Assembly (NCBI GenBank): GCA_026936335.1
Contig: JAPMXV010000060.1
Location: 62,001-126,000 of the forward strand
DNA: 64,000 nt
Direction: 5' to 3'
Origin: Mantamonas sphyraenae
Lineage: Eukaryota > CRuMs > Mantamonadidae
Shown here: positions 45,658 through 56,151 of the stretch, one piece after another
Layout of the letters: each line of letters begins with the position of its first letter
How positions within the stretch are numbered: the stretch's first letter is position 1
Made by a program: the position numbers and the translations under genes
Notes under the pieces: model-generated
Told to the model about the DNA's origin: nothing
Databases searched by the model: none
Seen by the model: only the letters and a program-made list of their open reading frames with translations

Positions 45658-46324
45658 ATGGGCGGCGAGACTGTGAGTTCTCCCCTCCTCCGCCTCCTCC
45701 CTTCTCCCGCTTTGCACCGTCTTCCTTTCCCCTTCCTGTACCCCTCCCCACGCCGTGTCTGTGTCCCTCCTTCCATACCCCTGTCCTTTCATGTCCTTTG
45801 GTTGCCCAGGCAAGCTTGGGCAACGGTCCAACCGCTCCCTGCTGACGCTTCTTGCGAAATCACGCGCTCCGCCGCTCGATACGCCGCTCTGCCGCTGCGC
45901 ACAATGTCCCCCGGGTCGCATACGCCATGTCACCGTGTGTGCCATGTGTCCCTGCTGCCATGTGGCCCGTGTTTGTTATCCCATGCCCTCTCTACAGGAC
46001 GTGATCAAGAACGCAAACATCGAAAAGTGGGCGTTGTACCGCGAGAACACCCTGCATTACTTCCGCTTCAACAAGCGCACCACCAGCATCATCCTCGGCT
46101 TTGCTGTCGTCGTGCCCACCCTTGTCTACCAGGCTGGCAAGGCAGAGATGGTATGCAACTCTCCCATGCCACAGCCATGGCCCTGTGGCGTGGCTGCTTC
46201 ATCACGCTCCCCTTGATTGTAACCCCCAGCACTCACACTCGTACTCACACACACACACGCACAATCACCCCCAACACAGGTCACAAAGGACAAGAAGAAT
46301 GGCGTGGTTCGACGCTACATGTAA
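45658..46324 (+). CDS. Small single-pass membrane protein, possibly complex I subunit NDUFB4-like
   Basis: Model join(45658..45672,45998..46150,46280..46324), 70 residues. The 15-nt first exon encodes MGGET before a GTGAGT donor; the first intron is 325 bp of pyrimidine-rich DNA with nothing else visible. The protein has IEKWALYRENTLHYFRFNKR followed by one helix (SIILGFAVVVPTLVYQAG) and a basic end. The order of a Trp/Tyr-rich segment, one helix and a charged end resembles NDUFB4 (B15) of mitochondrial complex I, but similarity is weak. The third exon adds only 14 residues. The small size makes the assignment tentative. It ends 8 bp from the convergent NUDT22. Confidence 0.5.
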
Positions 46325-46332
46325 AATGGAGG

Positions 46333-47253
46333 TCACATTTCATTAACACCACACGCAGAGTGGAGAGAGGGAGGGACCAGCTCCTCCTCCAGGTCTTGTC
46401 CCTTCCCGTTCCCCTCCGCCCCCTCCGCCTCGTTCCCCTCTGCCTGAAACATCCAGAGTTGCAGCGCCCCTTCCGTGGCAGGTGTGAATTGCTCCATGTC
46501 CAGCCACTGGCCTCTGCGATCACGCGCGCCGTCCTTGCACACACTTTCCACCGCCACCATGTGCAGACGAGCACTCTCAAAGCTGCTCTCCACACCGCCG
46601 CCATACGCATCCATCACTTCGTCGCTGGATAGGTTGCTGGAGGCACTCAGGACGTACGAAACGCGGCCGTTGGTGGTCAAATTCTCCACCAGACCCAGGA
46701 GCACGAATGAGGATGGATCCAGCTGCACACCCACCTCCTCCCTCACTTCATCGGCGCCCGATTCAAACAGTTGTGCAACCACGTCGCCATCTTGCACCCT
46801 CTCCGGTTCTGGGTGGCCCCCGGGAACGTCCAGCAACCCGGGTGCCTCTTCCAGGTCTTTGCTGCGTTCCAAACACACCAGGAAGCCGTCTGTGGTGGTG
46901 AGCAACACACCCACTCCCAGAGCATTGCTCCATACACGGGGATCGTCCTCAGCACGCAGCCGCTTCAACGTTTCCTCCTCCACACTCATGTTGGTGGTCA
47001 CAAACTCCGCGTAGTCTGTGTGTCCCAGCTTCAACGCCAGTCTGCGCTGCCCTCTTTGCGTCTCTTCCACCTGCGCCTCTGCAAAGCGAAACTTGGGGCC
47101 GGCAAACAGGTGTTCGTTTGCCGCCAGCCTCTTTTGCCACGCCGCCTCCAGATCCACACCGTCCAACCGTCGCATGTCATGCTCATGCTCCCATTCCACC
47201 GTCACCTGTCCACTTGTCCACTGCCCCTGCAGCAGAACACGGGCACGCGACAT
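46333..47253 (-). CDS. NUDT22: NUDT22-like UDP-sugar Nudix hydrolase
   Basis: Single exon, 306 residues, using the ATG at 47253; an in-frame ATG at 47307 would add 18 residues and leave 3 bp to the next gene. NUDT22 hydrolyses UDP-glucose and UDP-galactose. Family-specific stretches are FAGPKFRFAEAQ, LALKLGHTDYAEFVTTN, LGVGVLLTTTDGFLVCLERS and EEAPGLLDVPGGHPEPERV. The Nudix helix is represented by GADEVREEVGVQL with the metal-binding glutamates. The acidic C-terminus (GKGQDLEEELVPP) is not conserved. Length is close to the human protein (about 300). Confidence 0.9.
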   Translation of the reverse strand: MSRARVLLQGQWTSGQVTVEWEHEHDMRRLDGVDLEAAWQKRLAANEHLFAGPKFRFAEAQVEETQRGQRRLALKLGHTDYAEFVTTNMSVEEETLKRLRAEDDPRVWSNALGVGVLLTTTDGFLVCLERSKDLEEAPGLLDVPGGHPEPERVQDGDVVAQLFESGADEVREEVGVQLDPSSFVLLGLVENLTTNGRVSYVLSASSNLSSDEVMDAYGGGVESSFESARLHMVAVESVCKDGARDRRGQWLDMEQFTPATEGALQLWMFQAEGNEAEGAEGNGKGQDLEEELVPPSLHSACGVNEM

Positions 47254-47310
47254 CAGAACACATTCCTTGCGAGCCCCGTCGCATCCATTCAAATCCCCGC
47301 TTTCCATTGC

Positions 47311-48982
47311 ATGCGCCTTCCCAATTGGGCGCTTATAGCCCTCATCTACGGCACCACCTGGCTTCCTGCCTTGGCTGTTGTGCTCGTACCTCGCCTGGAC
47401 GGCCTGCGCCTTCGCCCCATCGTCCTCTATGCCACGGCCTCCTCGCTCTTTCTCTTTGTCATGGTCCAGGGTACGTCTCCCTCTCTCCCTTTGCTCTCTC
47501 TTTCTCTCTCTCTCTCTCTCTTGTGTCACGCGTCTCTTTCCTCCCTCATGGCTCCTGACACCTGCGGAATTTTTTACTCTCCGGCGCGCGGGTGATGCAG
47601 CTTTTTCGCTCGCACACACGCCTCGATTGGTGATTGTGCCACTGTTTTACCTGGGTGTGTGCATGGCCTACCACAGTGCCATTGTGGCCATTTTTGGTGT
47701 CCTTCAACCCATCATTGCGGCCATGGCGGGCCTTCTCCTGGGCCACCTCACCGTTTGGCTCTGCTTCGAGCTTGGCCACCGCCCTCTCAGCAAGCTTCTG
47801 CGCTCCGACGACGACCGTTTCCAACCCAGGGCCATGCGTGCCTTGGCCCTCGCATCCGTCTGGCTCTTTCTTCAAATCCTGTTCTCCCTTGTGTTTGGCG
47901 TGGTGTTTGACGTCCTGGGCACCGTGCCCTGGGGCTCCGTCGTACGCGTCATCATGTGTTCCCTCTACCCTGTGGGCATTGCTGTCTTCAAACTCTTTCA
48001 GCAGCAGGGTTTGCAAAAGGGAGGTGTGCATTCGTTGGGGTACACCTTTGAGTTTGCCTCCCTCTCCTTTGCGGCCATCCCCTACCGAGCCATCTTCCTT
48101 GCCCTCTCCGACTGGACCGTGTTCATCCTCATCCTGGGCGTCCAGGTGGTCTTCAAGACAGCCGTATACACCTTTGCCCTCACCGATTCGGGTCTGCTCC
48201 TGCGTTCCCGCCTCGTGCGCAGCATCCGCCGTTGTCTGGGCAACGACGATGACGACGACGGCGACAACGACGACGACGGTGCATCGACCAGCAGACGAAG
48301 CAGTGCCACTGCCAGCAGACACAACAGCAGTGGAACCACCTCTCCCGTCAGTGTGGAGGGCATGAATGCCAGCAATGCCGCCGCTGCACCCCGCGTCAAC
48401 AACCTCGTGGTGCCTTTGAATCACAACCACGTGGACGTGGAGGAAGGAAAGAGTGTCGACGATGACGCGGACTCCAAGCGCAGCCGATCGCGTTCGCGAG
48501 CGTTCACCAACACGGTGCAGGTGGGTGCGTATGAACGTGGTGGTGGTGGTGGCGGAGACGGAGGCGATGATGGGGCTTCCGCAACCTCGCTCAACGACGC
48601 AGAGTACCTTCGACAGAACATTGCGGCCAAGTTTTACTTTCACACCGTCATCGACTCGCAGGCTGTGGTGGGCATGGTCATCCTGTTGGAACTCATGCGC
48701 GAGGGTTCCAACAACCCCATTGCCGGCCTTCCCACCTACCGCTGGAACCAACTCCTGCTCCAATACCTCATCGGCTTCCTCGTCGAACTCCTCATTGTCT
48801 TTCTCATCACCGTCCTCGTGCGACGCAACATCGACGACCCGTCTCACTTTCACCCGGCCCACACGGGCCTTGCACACATTCGCAACGGGTTTGGCGCAAT
48901 GTGTCTCTCCCTTGCCACTGTTTACGTCGCCATCTTTCTTCTAATCGACAATGGGATGCTCAGCGTGGGATGGAATACATGA
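47311..48982 (+). CDS. Polytopic membrane protein of unknown function
   Basis: Model join(47311..47470,47601..48982), 513 residues. The 130-bp intron joins MVQ to AFSLAHTPRL through a split codon. There are about nine hydrophobic segments: two in exon 1, five before residue 290, and two near the C-terminus (LLLQYLIGFLVELLIVFLIT and a final helix). Between residues about 300 and 410 lies a cytosolic loop rich in Asp, Ser and Gly with basic RS-like patches. No transporter signature is recognisable. The opposite strand has a long spurious frame (47,546-48,877). The ATG at 47311 is 57 bp from the NUDT22 start. Confidence 0.7.
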
Positions 48983-49034
48983 ATGTGACTCCACCCTCTG
49001 CGCCTCTCCACCCAGCCAATTCCCACACATCCGC

Positions 49035-50112
49035 AATGGTGAGTGCACCCGCATGGGTTTTCTTCTCTCTTGCACATGCACACACATAGACGCACACACA
49101 CACACACACACACGTACCAATCCCTGTGTGCATGGCCGCGACCAGTCGCTTGGTCTCTCGCTCTGGCGGCGAGTGAATTTTTTCCATGAAGCGCCGCGCA
49201 TCTCCGCGCCTGCTTCCTACGCCCATGCAGCACCGCACGCGTGTTTCGCCACGCCTGCTCCTCGTAACCGGTGCACATACATGCTGAGGCCGTGTGGCGC
49301 CAGCTCTACACGCGTCTCTGCAGCCACAGCGGCGTCGAGGTGGCCGCCCACGCCCTCGCATGCCCATTTTCACGAGCCAAAAAAGAGGCCGCCTGCCCAA
49401 CCACCCGCCCCAGCCTCCCAGCCACATCCTGTGTCTCCGTGGCTGCCCTACCCTGCATGCCACTGTGTGTCTCTGCCCCATCTCCCTGCTCTTCCTTGCG
49501 CGTGAGCCCGTGTGCCGGCCTGCGGCCCCCTCGCAAACATGCGTGCATGCAGAAAATCGCCTCTCGCGCCGTACCTCTCCTCGGCCTCTCGCCCTCGCCC
49601 TCGTGTCCTGTGTATGCTCTCCCCTCCTTGTCCCCCAACGTGTGTCTATCCAACACCTATGCTGTGTGTCTGCGTCCTCTGTGCTTTGTGCTCTGTGTGG
49701 CTCTGCCGCGTGCCTTGTGTGTGTAATTTGCAATCGACGCTGACTCGGCCTCCTCCAACCTCCTCCAACCCCCGTGTCTCTCCCCCGTGTTCAGGTCAAC
49801 ATTCCCAAGACTCGCAAGACTTTCTGCCCGGGCAAGCAGTGCAAGAAGCACAGGCTGTTCAAGGTGACGCAGTACAAGGCTGGCAAGGCCTCGCTGTTCG
49901 CCCAGGGCAAGCGCCGTTATGACCGCAAGCAGAGCGGTTTCGGTGGACAGACCAAGCCCGTGTTCCACAAGAAGGCCAAGACCACCAAGAAGGTCGTCCT
50001 GCGTCTGGAATGCTCCAAGTGCAAGTACCGTCTGGAGAAGCCCATCAAGCGCTGCAAGCACTTTGAGCTGGGTGGCCAGAAGAAGAACAAGGGTGCCGCC
50101 CTCACGTACTAA
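49035..50112 (+). CDS. RPL36A: Ribosomal protein eL42 (RPL36A/RPL44)
   Basis: Model join(49035..49037,49795..50112), 106 residues, the standard length. The first exon is the start codon alone, followed by GTGAGT; the second begins [11 protein letters not shown]. The protein binds the E site of the large ribosomal subunit. The zinc-ribbon cysteines ([11 protein letters not shown] and [18 protein letters not shown]) and the [20 protein letters not shown] segment are conserved. Codon use is strongly biased to C-ending codons, as expected of a highly expressed gene. An ATG-only first exon is seen in ribosomal protein genes of many eukaryotes. Confidence 0.95.
49038..49794 (+). other. 757-bp intron of the eL42 gene
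   Basis: This is the longest intron in the window, several times the typical length. It contains a CA repeat near 49,083-49,113 and pyrimidine-rich DNA. Ribosomal-protein introns often host snoRNAs, so I looked for box C (RTGATGA) followed by box D (CTGA) and did not find a convincing pair. No ORF in it looks coding. It may hold regulatory sequence. Confidence 0.6.
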
Positions 50113-50180
50113 ATGTGGTGTCATTGTCACAATGAACGGATGTTTGTCCTCCATCTCTCTCTCCATCTCCCTCCTGCCCA

Positions 50181-52095
50181 CTACTTGGCCTTTTGTGCTG
50201 CTGCCGTGCCCACAAGCGACCGGTTTGCTTTCCAGATGGCGCTGTTTGCGTGGAAACCCGACCCAAACGCAATCTGCCACACCGTTTCCCCTCGCTTCAC
50301 CTCAAACGAGCGTTCAATGTACGCCAGTTCGTACCAGATGCTGGCACTGCTCACGTTGCCGTAGCGGTACAGCGTGGCACGCGACGGCTCGCAATCCTTG
50401 TCGCTGAGATCAAAGTTGTTCTGCAGGCCGTCGATCACCGCACGGCCACCCGCGTGGATGCAATAGTAGTCGAAGCACTGCTTAAAGTCGGGCACGTACG
50501 GCTTAATCTTGTGGCCCAGGTACTTGCGACGGGCCATGTTCACCCAAAAGGTGATTTGTTCGCGGATGGGCAACACAAGCGGACCCAGCGTGGTCAGGTT
50601 TGCTTTCACGCCGCGACCCAGCACATCCACCAGCTTCTTGCTCAGACGCACACCCAGCACTCCCTCGTCGTCCTCTTCCTGGTAGATGCTCTTGTACGCG
50701 TCGTCGTCTGCGCTGAGGTTCGTGCGCACCACGTGCTGCAGTGTGTACTTGCTGCGGAACCCGTCCTTGAACTTGTTCGACAGCAGAATCGCCGCACCGC
50801 CCAGGCGGAACAGTGTGTTGGAAATCAGCATGCCCTTCTCCTTGCCCCGGTACCAGTTCTGTGTGATGTTCTCTGTGGAGCACACCAACGCCGTGCTGTT
50901 GCGATTTGCCTGCAACAGATCCTTGGCCAGTGCCAACGAAATGACCCCTGCGCTGCAGCCCATCCCGGCCAGGTTGTAGCTCAGCACGTCCGATCGCATC
51001 TTGTAATGGTTCATGATCATTGCCGCCAACGACGGCGTCGGGTTGAACAGCGAGCAGTTCACCACAAGGATGTCGATGTCCTTCGGCTTCAGTCCCGTCT
51101 TGGCAAACAGGTCGTCCAGCAGCGACGTAAACACAAGCAGCGCTTCCTCGCGTGCGTTCTTAAACGTGCACTCCGGCTCATCTTGCATGATCCCCGGCGG
51201 GAAGTACGTCTCCTCTCCCAGCCCTGTACGTCGCAGCAGCTTTGTCTGAAACTCCACCGCCTGTGTGGTGTGTCATCCACCCAATGGTGGTCCCAACCCC
51301 CAATCCAGCCGCCCCTGTCAGTGTCTGCCTCTTGTGATGCCCCGCTTCACAACAAAATCAGAATCACCCCCCCTGCGAAAACTCACCGAGTCGTCAAACG
51401 CCTTTACACGGCGTGTCTTGTCCTCAAACAGCTGGTTGGGGATCTTCAGCTCGTCGGGAGGATCAAACACAGAAAAGTCCAGCATGTACACGGGTCTGTG
51501 TAGGCGGCCAAAGGCGGGGGTCAGCGAAAAGGCGGTTTGCCGATGTGAAATCGCCCTCCGCCCATCATCATCAATCGCCGCGGGCGTTTTGCACACACAC
51601 ACACACACACACATGCTTGCTTGCTTTCTGTCTCTGGGTCTCTCTGTCGTTACACGCCACTTACGTCTCGCGTGTCACCACATAGGCGGTGAGCATGAGG
51701 GCAAAGAGGAGGGAGGTTCCGGTGACCAGGAGCAGGTTGGCGCGGAAGAGCACAATGACTTCCTGCACCTCCTCCCACCCAATGCGCAGGTAGGCATACA
51801 TCATGAGCAAAAAGAGAGGCAGCAGCACCAGCGTGGCCACACGCAGATCCGACGGGTGAAAGTGGCTATAGCCCGTGCGCACAAGATCCATGTCTGGGTT
51901 CCTGTCCGGAAACCAGTACTTGCGCAGCGAACGTGGCTGGGCCCCGGTTTTGCTCGGCCGTTCCTTCTCCACGTCGTCGTCCTTAGGCACGCTCTTGTGC
52001 GACCCGGCCACAGAATGCGTGTCGTTGTCCTTCTCCCCTTGCTCCTCCGCAACCTCCTCCTTCTTCTTGCCCTTGCTGCGTTGTCTCGGGGCCAT
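50181..52095 (-). CDS. 3-ketoacyl-CoA synthase, plant FAE1/KCS type
   Basis: Model complement(join(50181..51260,51387..51495,51665..52095)), 539 residues. KCS condenses malonyl-CoA with acyl-CoA in very-long-chain fatty acid elongation at the ER. Residues 1-75 are charged; two membrane helices follow (LVLLPLFLLMMYAYL and NLLLVTGTSLLFALMLTAYV). The FAE1_CUT1 region begins VYMLDFSVFDPP. Catalytic residues are visible: Cys near 282 in AGMGCSAGVISL, His near 449 in YYCIHAGGRAVIDGLQ, and Asn near 482 in YRYGNVSSASIWYELAYIE. The enzyme therefore looks active. This family is best known from plants and some protists, whereas animals and fungi elongate with the unrelated ELO proteins. The start is 53 bp from dolichol kinase. 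Confidence 0.93.
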
Positions 52096-52148
52096 TGTTT
52101 GTTGTCGTGTCTCCGCTCTCGCCCGCCCACCTCAATTCCTTCTCATTC

Positions 52149-53807
52149 ATGTCTCTCACCTTTGCCCAATTGGGTGAGATAGCCCTGTGGTCCCTCATGT
52201 GGATCCTATCCAATGCACCCTCCTTCTCCTCCCTCTCCTCCCTCTCCTCCTTCTCCCTTCAACAACACCAACCTGTGCTCCTGCTCCTCGCCTCCATCTT
52301 TCTCCACCTTGGCGATTCTGTCCCCTCCCACATGCGCCGGTGAGTGTGTGTCCATTCCCTTCCCCCCCCCCCCCCCCCCTTCCCCAACTCTCTCTCCACG
52401 CCTCCCGTCTCACTCACCCCACCACCCAGGATCGGCGCAGACGCCGGCATCCTGCCAGCTCTCCTCCTGCCCATGCTCCTCGTCGACTCGTCCATGGGCA
52501 GCTCCGCATCCTCGGTTGAAGACACCCGTCTGGTGGTGCATGCCAGTACATTCATGCTCCTCTACCTCCTCGCGGCCCTTTTCCTGCGGGCCCAGTTTGG
52601 TCTCTACGACGATCTCTACCTCATGCTCTTCTGGAGTCCCCCGGGCCTGTACACTGCCTACCTCTACGCCCACACTGGCACCTTTACTGCCTTTGTGCCC
52701 ACTGTGTTTTTCCTTCTCCTCCTCCTCCTGCCCCATCGCTTTCCGGGCACCTTTACCGTCGCCGAACTCGCCCTCGTCGCCCACGGCAGCACTTTCGTCC
52801 TCCACGCCACCTTCCGCCTTGCCATCCGACCCCAGTCCATCTTTGCCTCTGGCAGTGACCCTGTACATCTTCTCTCCCTCACCACTGCCGCCACTGCCCT
52901 CCTCGCCTTTGTCCTGGGCCTCCTCGTCCTGCGTTGGAAGCGAGCTCGCCACGCCGCCGGCCCGCTCTCAGACTCTGCCCTCACCGACCTCGTCCTCCTT
53001 GCCGCCATCGCCCTCGTTGTGCTACCCATGCGAGCTCTCATGGCCCGCCTCCTTGCTGGCACCCAACCCGAAGTGTGGGTATTTGGGTGGATCCAACGTG
53101 ATCCCCTGGTCCTTCGTCTCGTCCTCCTCTGGGTCGCTCTCCTCATCCTCACCCTCACCCTCATGCAACCCGATCGCCTGCGTCGTCTGTTTCCCTCCAC
53201 TGCCTCCATCCTCCTCCGCAAGATTTACCACCTCCTTGCTGTGGTGATGTTTGTGCCTGCCCTCCTCCTGCGTCCCACCTTTCTCTTCCTCGCCTTTGTC
53301 GTCGCCTTTGCCGCCATGCTCTTCCTCGAGCTCATTCGCATGGGTGCCTTTACGCCCTTCCACACATCCCTCAACTCCTTCATGCGCTCCCTCGTCGACA
53401 CACGCGACCACGGCCCCATCTTTGTCACCCATCTCTACCTCATCCTCGGCTGCGCCGCTCCCCTCTGGCTTTCCTCTTCTTCCTCCAACCCTCTCCTTCC
53501 CTTCATGGGCGTCCTCGTCCTGGGCATTGGTGACACCTTTGCCTCTGTCGTAGGCGTCCGCTTCGGCACCACACGCTGGCCAGGCACAAACAAGACTGTA
53601 CAGGGCACCCTTGGTGCCTTTGTTGCCATGCTCCTTGCCACCACTGCCCTCTGTGCTTATGCCCCTTCCCTCGCTCCCTCGGATTGGCCCGCTCTCTTTC
53701 GTCTCTTCCTCTTCCTCTCCATCCTCGAGGCCTTTACCACACAAATCGACAACCTCATCCTTCCCCTCGCCGCCACCTGGCTCACACGCCACATGCTAGT
53801 TTTATGA
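52149..53807 (+). CDS. DOLK: Dolichol kinase
   Basis: Model join(52149..52339,52430..53807), 522 residues. The enzyme makes dolichyl phosphate from CTP and dolichol in the ER for N-glycosylation. It is almost wholly hydrophobic with more than ten membrane helices. The C-terminal third carries the conserved motifs RKIYHLLAVVMFVP, VLGIGDTFASVVGVRFG, TRWPGTNKTVQGTLGA (CTP binding) and EAFTTQIDNLILP. The 90-bp intron contains a poly-C run just after the donor. Its stop overlaps the stop of the convergent SNAPC4-like gene by 6 bp. Confidence 0.93.
52364..52379 (+). repeat. Poly-C tract in dolichol kinase intron
   Basis: An uninterrupted run of cytosines lies about 25 bp downstream of the donor in a 90-bp intron. 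Similar runs on the coding strand occur in the intron of the OleC-like gene (near 56,668) and, interrupted, in the intron at 13,799-14,001; a further run sits just upstream of IFT22 (near 25,001). Confidence 0.85.
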
Positions 53808-56033
53808 TGATGATGAAAACACGTGCTGCACACCTCCTCCTCGCTTGCGCCTTTTGCGTGTGTGGATCGCCATCCGAAACCGGCTGTCGTCGTCTTCTTC
53901 CTGTCCCCCGTCGTCGTTCTCCTCCTCCTCCTCCTCCTCATCCTCTTCCTCTTCCTCCTCCTCTCCATCGTTTGCGTCGTGGTCGTGGCCATTCCCTGGC
54001 TCCTCTCCATCGTCTTCTTCGTCGTGGTCGTGGTCGTAGCCACGCTTGCTGCTGCCGCCACGGGGATCCACCAGCCAGTCACACAGCTCCTGCTGCAGTT
54101 CCAATTGCCGCTTCTTATCCTGCATGCTTGCGCTCATGCGTTGGATGATCGAGTTTGCTTTTTCCTTGGCTGATTCAGGCATGCCCGCTTGCTGTGCTTG
54201 CCACACCCGCTGCAAGTATGTTTGCTCCCTGTGCAACTCCTCCTCCTGCTTCTCCCGCTCCTTCCAACTCCACATGTGCATGTCCTTCACCCCATACACC
54301 TCCTGAAACGATGCCACCGACTCGGGCCACTCCTTGGCCCGTTTCAACGCGATGGCCCATCGCCTCTGAAGATCCACACGTGCTTCCCGTTGCCTCTGCC
54401 GCATCCGTCGAAGTCGCCTCACCTCTGGGTTCAACGTCTCCCACCGCCGCATGCACTGGTCATTGGTACGCTTGGGCAGCCTCTTGGCCACCGCCACCCA
54501 CCTTCCTGTGCCCAGCTCGCTCACCGCCGCACGCAGCTTTTCATCCTCGGCACGCGTCCACTCGCTGCGCACAAGCGTGGGGTCAATCTTGCGCCATTGG
54601 TTGCTCGTCTGGTGGCTGGTGCGTTTGGCCACATGCCTGCGCCACAGTTCGTACTGGGGACCCCCGTATGCCACCCAGCAGCATCGCAACACGTCCTGTT
54701 CCCACGCTTTCCACGCCGTGCGATTGCGTTTGCTCAGGCCTCGCCACTCGTCTTTGCATTGTCTTCCCTTTCTTGGCGGCTGCGCACGCACCAGATACCG
54801 CTCTTGGCCCATGATCGGCCTTTCCTCCACGGGTGTGGCCTCCAACTCGGCTCGGCACATCCGTTCGTGCAACTCCCACGCCACCTCGGACCAGAAGCCG
54901 TCTGTTTGGTCCTTGGTGCCCCAACGCAGTTCCACCGCAGCCACCGCCTCCTCCAACTTGTCCTTTTCCATCCTGCTGAATGGATGCCGCTTGGTGGAGC
55001 TCCACTCCTTCTCGTCTGCCAGGGTCAACTCGCGTGTGCACTCCCATGCGTGTCTGTTCAACGCCAGTGCTGCTTCCTGCACATCCATTCCCTGCTCTCG
55101 CACCATCTTCTTCAGCTGCTCCACCTCTTCCCGGTGGAATTTGCGTCGTTTCCTGCTCACCACCTTTGGCGTGTCCCTTGTCATCCACCGCCGACGACAC
55201 TCCTGTGCACTCTTGGCTTTGTTCAACTGCGTGTCCCACAGCGCGGTGTGTGTGTGTGTGTGTGTGTGTGTGTTCCATCCGTGTCAGTGCTCATCCCCAC
55301 CCCCCCACCGCGCAACAACCCTTGGTACCCCATCCCCATCATCCCCATCCCCATCATCATCATCACTCACAAACGCTCCCGAGATCTGTTCCCAGTCAAC
55401 GTCGTCCTCGTCCACCGACGCCAGCAGTTGAGCGGAACTCATCTTTTGCAACGCCTGCTGTGCCTCGTACGCACCCTGTGTGCTCATGGGTCCGTTGCTT
55501 CTTTGGATGGCCCTCAGCAGGTTGCGTTTGGCTTGCTGCTCCAACCCGCGTCGCAGCTGCTCCTTCTGCGCTCCACTCCAGTCCCGCACTCCCGCATAGT
55601 CTTCCCTGCGTCGTATCCTTCTCCTCTGTCGTCCCTTTTCCCTGGCCCGAGTGTCCTCGTTGTCCTCGGGTTCGTCCCACCCGTCCTTGCTTCGCTGGCG
55701 GAACATTGCCACGCTGAGTTTGTCCTCGCCCTGCTCCGCCATCTCCTGACGCACCACCCACGCCTCGGCTTCCTCCTTGACACGTCTCAATTGCACGCTC
55801 ACCCTGTCCAGGTGTGCCTGCACCTGTGCGCGCAGCGCTGCCGCCGCCTCTGCTGCCTTGAGCAACGCCTGTGCCTTCTCTTGCACGCCTTCCAGCCCCA
55901 CTTGCCTGCCACACCTCACCACATGCCTCTCACACTCCGCCAGCCCAAACCAACGCTCGCAAAACGGACACTGCTCCGCCGTCCGCTGGCCGCCATCGTC
56001 GTCCTCTGCCAGCCATGAGGACGACGACGACAT
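53802..56033 (-). CDS. SNAPC4-like Myb/SANT protein with N-terminal zinc finger
   Basis: Model complement(join(53802..55226,55371..56033)), 695 residues. SNAPC4 (SNAP190) is the Myb subunit of SNAPc, which activates snRNA promoters. The intron joins DVDWEQISGAF to LNKAKSAQECRRRW, a SANT repeat. A further repeat is SEWTRAEDEKLRAAVSELG then WVAVAKRLPKRTNDQCMRRW. Additional weaker repeats lie between them. A CPFCERWFGLAECERHVVRC zinc-finger-like motif is at residues about 22-41; I do not know it from SNAPC4, so a different Myb protein remains possible. The tail is poly-acidic, then basic (TRKRRKRGGG). The coding end overlaps that of dolichol kinase by 6 bp. Confidence 0.7.
55242..55272 (+). repeat. 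GT/CA dinucleotide repeat in SNAPC4-like intron
   Basis: A perfect GT run lies in the single intron of the SNAPC4-like gene, read as CA near the acceptor side on its coding strand. Comparable runs lie in introns or spacers at about 2,767-2,782, 7,755-7,780, 13,190-13,210, 24,238-24,253, 49,094-49,113 and 51,592-51,612. They appear to be ordinary microsatellites concentrated in non-coding DNA. Confidence 0.85.
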
Positions 56034-56151
56034 TTGGAGTTCCTGTTCTGCCTGCGCCGTCAGGCGCAACCCGGCACCCACACACAAACACACCGCACAC
56101 CGCACACCACACACCACACCACACACTTCAACCGTAGCCACCGTCCCCAAC

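Noticed and set aside
47546-48877. 443-codon minus-strand frame
   Set aside because: Antisense to a spliced membrane-protein gene; Gly/His/Val-rich with no domain, a typical mirror of hydrophobic codons.
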